Under the pieces are notes generated by a model. It ran no database searches and was not told where the DNA came from. It saw nothing but the letters and a program-made list of their open reading frames with translations. Below, one piece after another: positions 4,959-6,361 of a stretch of 6,361 bases of DNA (position 1 is the stretch's first letter; the number at the start of each line of letters is the position of its first letter). The position numbers and the translations under genes are program-made. This stretch comes from Thermoplasmatales archaeon. Lineage in GTDB: Archaea > Thermoplasmatota > E2 > DHVEG-1. The stretch lies in the NCBI GenBank assembly GCA_023128855.1, contig JAGMDE010000105.1, positions 1 to 6,361 of the forward strand, written 5' to 3'.

Positions 4959-6254
4959 AATAGGGGTTAGTGCATAAAAATCCATTTCATCATATGCAGT
5001 TTTACCAGTGCTTGTACAAACATGCACACCAAGTTTATGTTTGCCAATTAATCTAAAATTAGACATAATAGGCTTTTGAATTTTCCAGTCATATGGTGAT
5101 TCTGTAAATATTGCGTAATAATCTGTATTTCCATCGATACTATAAGAGACAGTAATAATTTCTTCCTCTGTTGTAATGTTAATTTTAGCTATTGTTCTCC
5201 CTATCAAATATGTAATGCCTCTAATTCTTGAACGGTGAAGGTTCAGTCCTAGTAATTTTAAGATTGGTCTATTAAAAAGATATGCATGACCTTCTTTTGG
5301 TGTTACAAATCTAACTTGTACATCTATTGGTTTATTTGCAAATTCTGCTGTTAATGCAATTACAAGTTTTGTAACGTTTTCAAAATATGGGTAATTGATT
5401 TTATCGAGTGAATCCTCTGGAGTATGTATGGGATAATCAAATACCTTTGGTTGAATAAATGATATAGCATCATATCCATAGTCAACAAATGATTGACTAT
5501 CCATTGGATAATGAGCTGTTAATTGAACCTCAATATCGATGTATTTTTCATATTTATAACTTATTTCTTCTGTAAAATAATACAACCTATAACTTCTTTC
5601 AGGTGTCCACGCTTGTATAATGTTTCCGCATGTGGAATTCCCAACCATGTCAACATTAATATGTGCAATTATGTTTTCATCTCTAAAGTATGCTTTTTTT
5701 GCATAATCAAAACTACCATATGTTCCCACTTCATGACCTGAGACTATTACAAATTTAACTGTATGATTAAAATTATAATTGCTGAAAATATTTGCAATTG
5801 TAAGAAGTGCTGCAACACCTGAACCATCATCATTTGCTCCAACTGAATTTCCAATTGTATCTAAATGTGCTGTTAAAACGAAAACTGCATCACTGGTTGG
5901 ATCGGTTCCGTTGTATGTGGCTATTACATTTTGGCATTTATATTTGGGATATTTCCATGAATCAATACAGGATTCTAATCCAAGTTGTTGAAACTCTTCG
6001 TTTATATATTCTGCAGCATTTCTGCAATTTTCTGAACCAACGTGTCTGACTCCAAATGATACAATTTTTTCTAAATAACCAAAAAGGATAGAGTAATTTA
6101 TTTTGTTAATCATTGAAATAACATCTAAATCAGTGTTTTGGATAATTATTTGATTATCATTTGTTGTATAAATATCTTGGTTTAATCCAATTACTGATTG
6201 GAAGGGTATAATTAATAATATTACTGCCCCGATTATAGCTATTTTTTTAGACAT
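4956..6254 (-). CDS. Secreted M28-family zinc metallopeptidase with C-terminal Ig-like domain
   Basis: A 432-residue exported protein. Residues 1-23 form a signal peptide (K3-K4, then a hydrophobic stretch about 5-16, probable cleavage near G23); there is no C-terminal membrane anchor. The catalytic domain (about 55-315) shows H130-L-D132, G-A-N-D142-D-G-S-G, S-G-H174-E175-V-G-T-Y-G-S, N-V-D202-M-V-G and H277-T-P-E-D, giving all five expected zinc ligands (H130, D142, E175, D202, H277). The residue before E175, normally the general-base Glu of the E-E pair, is His. The last ~110 residues, starting near V-T-P-K-E-G, look like the Ig-like domain common at the end of Thermoplasmata-type secreted proteins. 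Likely role: extracellular aminopeptidase or related hydrolase, if active. The ATG at 6254 follows AGGAGGA by 6 nt. The gene is clearly more AT-rich than the plus-strand operon start. Confidence is high for family, low for activity and substrate. Confidence 0.88.
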   Translation of the reverse strand: MSKKIAIIGAVILLIIPFQSVIGLNQDIYTTNDNQIIIQNTDLDVISMINKINYSILFGYLEKIVSFGVRHVGSENCRNAAEYINEEFQQLGLESCIDSWKYPKYKCQNVIATYNGTDPTSDAVFVLTAHLDTIGNSVGANDDGSGVAALLTIANIFSNYNFNHTVKFVIVSGHEVGTYGSFDYAKKAYFRDENIIAHINVDMVGNSTCGNIIQAWTPERSYRLYYFTEEISYKYEKYIDIEVQLTAHYPMDSQSFVDYGYDAISFIQPKVFDYPIHTPEDSLDKINYPYFENVTKLVIALTAEFANKPIDVQVRFVTPKEGHAYLFNRPILKLLGLNLHRSRIRGITYLIGRTIAKINITTEEEIITVSYSIDGNTDYYAIFTESPYDWKIQKPIMSNFRLIGKHKLGVHVCTSTGKTAYDEMDFYALTPI

Positions 6255-6260
6255 ATACTT

Positions 6261-6300
6261 TCCTCCTGATTTAATTTGAATATGAATATTAATATATAAA
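6261..6300 (-). promoter_or_regulatory. Archaeal-type promoter and Shine-Dalgarno site of the peptidase gene
   Basis: On the minus strand, TTTATATA (plus 6293-6300) is a TATA-box candidate; a start about 25 nt downstream would fall near 6268-6272, giving a leader of roughly 15 nt that holds a strong AGGAGGA (plus 6261-6267), 6 nt before the ATG. The surrounding stretch is very AT-rich, so the exact TATA position is less certain than for the split-barrel gene. Confidence 0.6.
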
Positions 6301-6303
6301 ATA

Positions 6304-6328
6304 TTGGAGCAATACCTTGCAGGTTTTA
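6304..6328 (-). repeat. Intergenic repeat copy 3
   Basis: On the minus strand it reads TAAAACCTGCAAGGTATTGC followed by TCCA, ending 3-5 nt before the TATA box of the peptidase gene, a spacing close to that of copy 2. The GCAA...TTGC part is a small inverted repeat in this copy only. Confidence 0.65.
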
Positions 6329-6329
6329 T

Positions 6330-6352
6330 TCTAATCAGAGGCTATGATTAGA
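6330..6352. repeat. Perfect 8-bp inverted repeat upstream of the peptidase promoter
   Basis: TCTAATCA (6330-6337) and TGATTAGA (6345-6352) are exact reverse complements separated by 7 nt. It could be an operator or a transcript-end hairpin of an unseen neighbouring gene. No T-run that would make it a convincing intrinsic terminator follows on either strand. Confidence 0.45.
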
Positions 6353-6361
6353 GTTTCGAGA

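Noticed and set aside
5523..6049. Plus-strand open frames of 70-80 codons opposite the peptidase gene
   Set aside because: They are antisense to clear M28 catalytic motifs and have low-complexity translations without domain signals.
1..6361. Possible TAG reassignment, as none of the seven genes ends in TAG
   Set aside because: Seven stops are too few to be informative in an AT-rich genome and no gene shows an in-frame TAG read-through.

Overview
The window looks like a piece of an anaerobic archaeal genome carrying part of a benzoyl-CoA-reductase-type gene cluster. The archaeal call rests on three things. The two minus-strand genes have TATA-box-like promoters with very short leaders and strong Shine-Dalgarno sites. 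The secreted M28 peptidase ends in an Ig-like domain of a kind I associate with Thermoplasmata-type Euryarchaeota. The MBL, Sir2 and split-barrel proteins all have archaeal-looking relatives. The lineage is an inference, and the archaeal-versus-bacterial call is likely but not proven from this window alone.

Positions 1-4415 are a tightly packed plus-strand operon of five genes. In order they are the C-terminus of a BadF/BcrA/BcrD-type ATPase (1-231), a small two-cluster ferredoxin (247-534), an 835-residue multi-cluster iron-sulfur flavoprotein (552-3059), a glyoxalase-II-like metallo-beta-lactamase-fold hydrolase (3046-3684) and a class-U-like sirtuin (3684-4415). ATPase, ferredoxin and NAD(P)H-linked flavoprotein together match the electron-delivery and ATP-coupling half of class I (ATP-dependent) benzoyl-CoA reductase clusters such as bzdQ-bzdM...bzdV of Azoarcus. 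The flavoprotein would pass electrons to the ferredoxin, the ferredoxin to the ATPase component, and the ATPase to the (unseen, upstream) catalytic subunits. The last two genes overlap their neighbours by 14 and 1 nt, so they are probably translated from the same message. They suggest an acyl-thioester or acyl-lysine housekeeping role next to a pathway rich in reactive acyl-CoAs.

Positions 4437-6254 hold two minus-strand genes, each with its own promoter: a PNPOx-like split-barrel flavoprotein (4437-4871) and a secreted M28-family metallopeptidase (4956-6254). The peptidase keeps all five zinc ligands but has His where the usual general-base Glu should be.

The most unexplained non-coding signal is a short repeat, approximately TTTGCTAGGTATTGCTCCA on the minus strand. 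It occurs three times, once in each intergenic gap of the right-hand part (4416-4439, 4929-4958, 6304-6328). Two copies lie at nearly the same distance upstream of a TATA box. Hand-counted GC falls from about 44% in the first 240 bases to about 26% in three sampled 60-base lines of the peptidase gene, so the aromatic-degradation module may have a different history from its right flank. No rRNA, tRNA, CRISPR array or transposase is visible.
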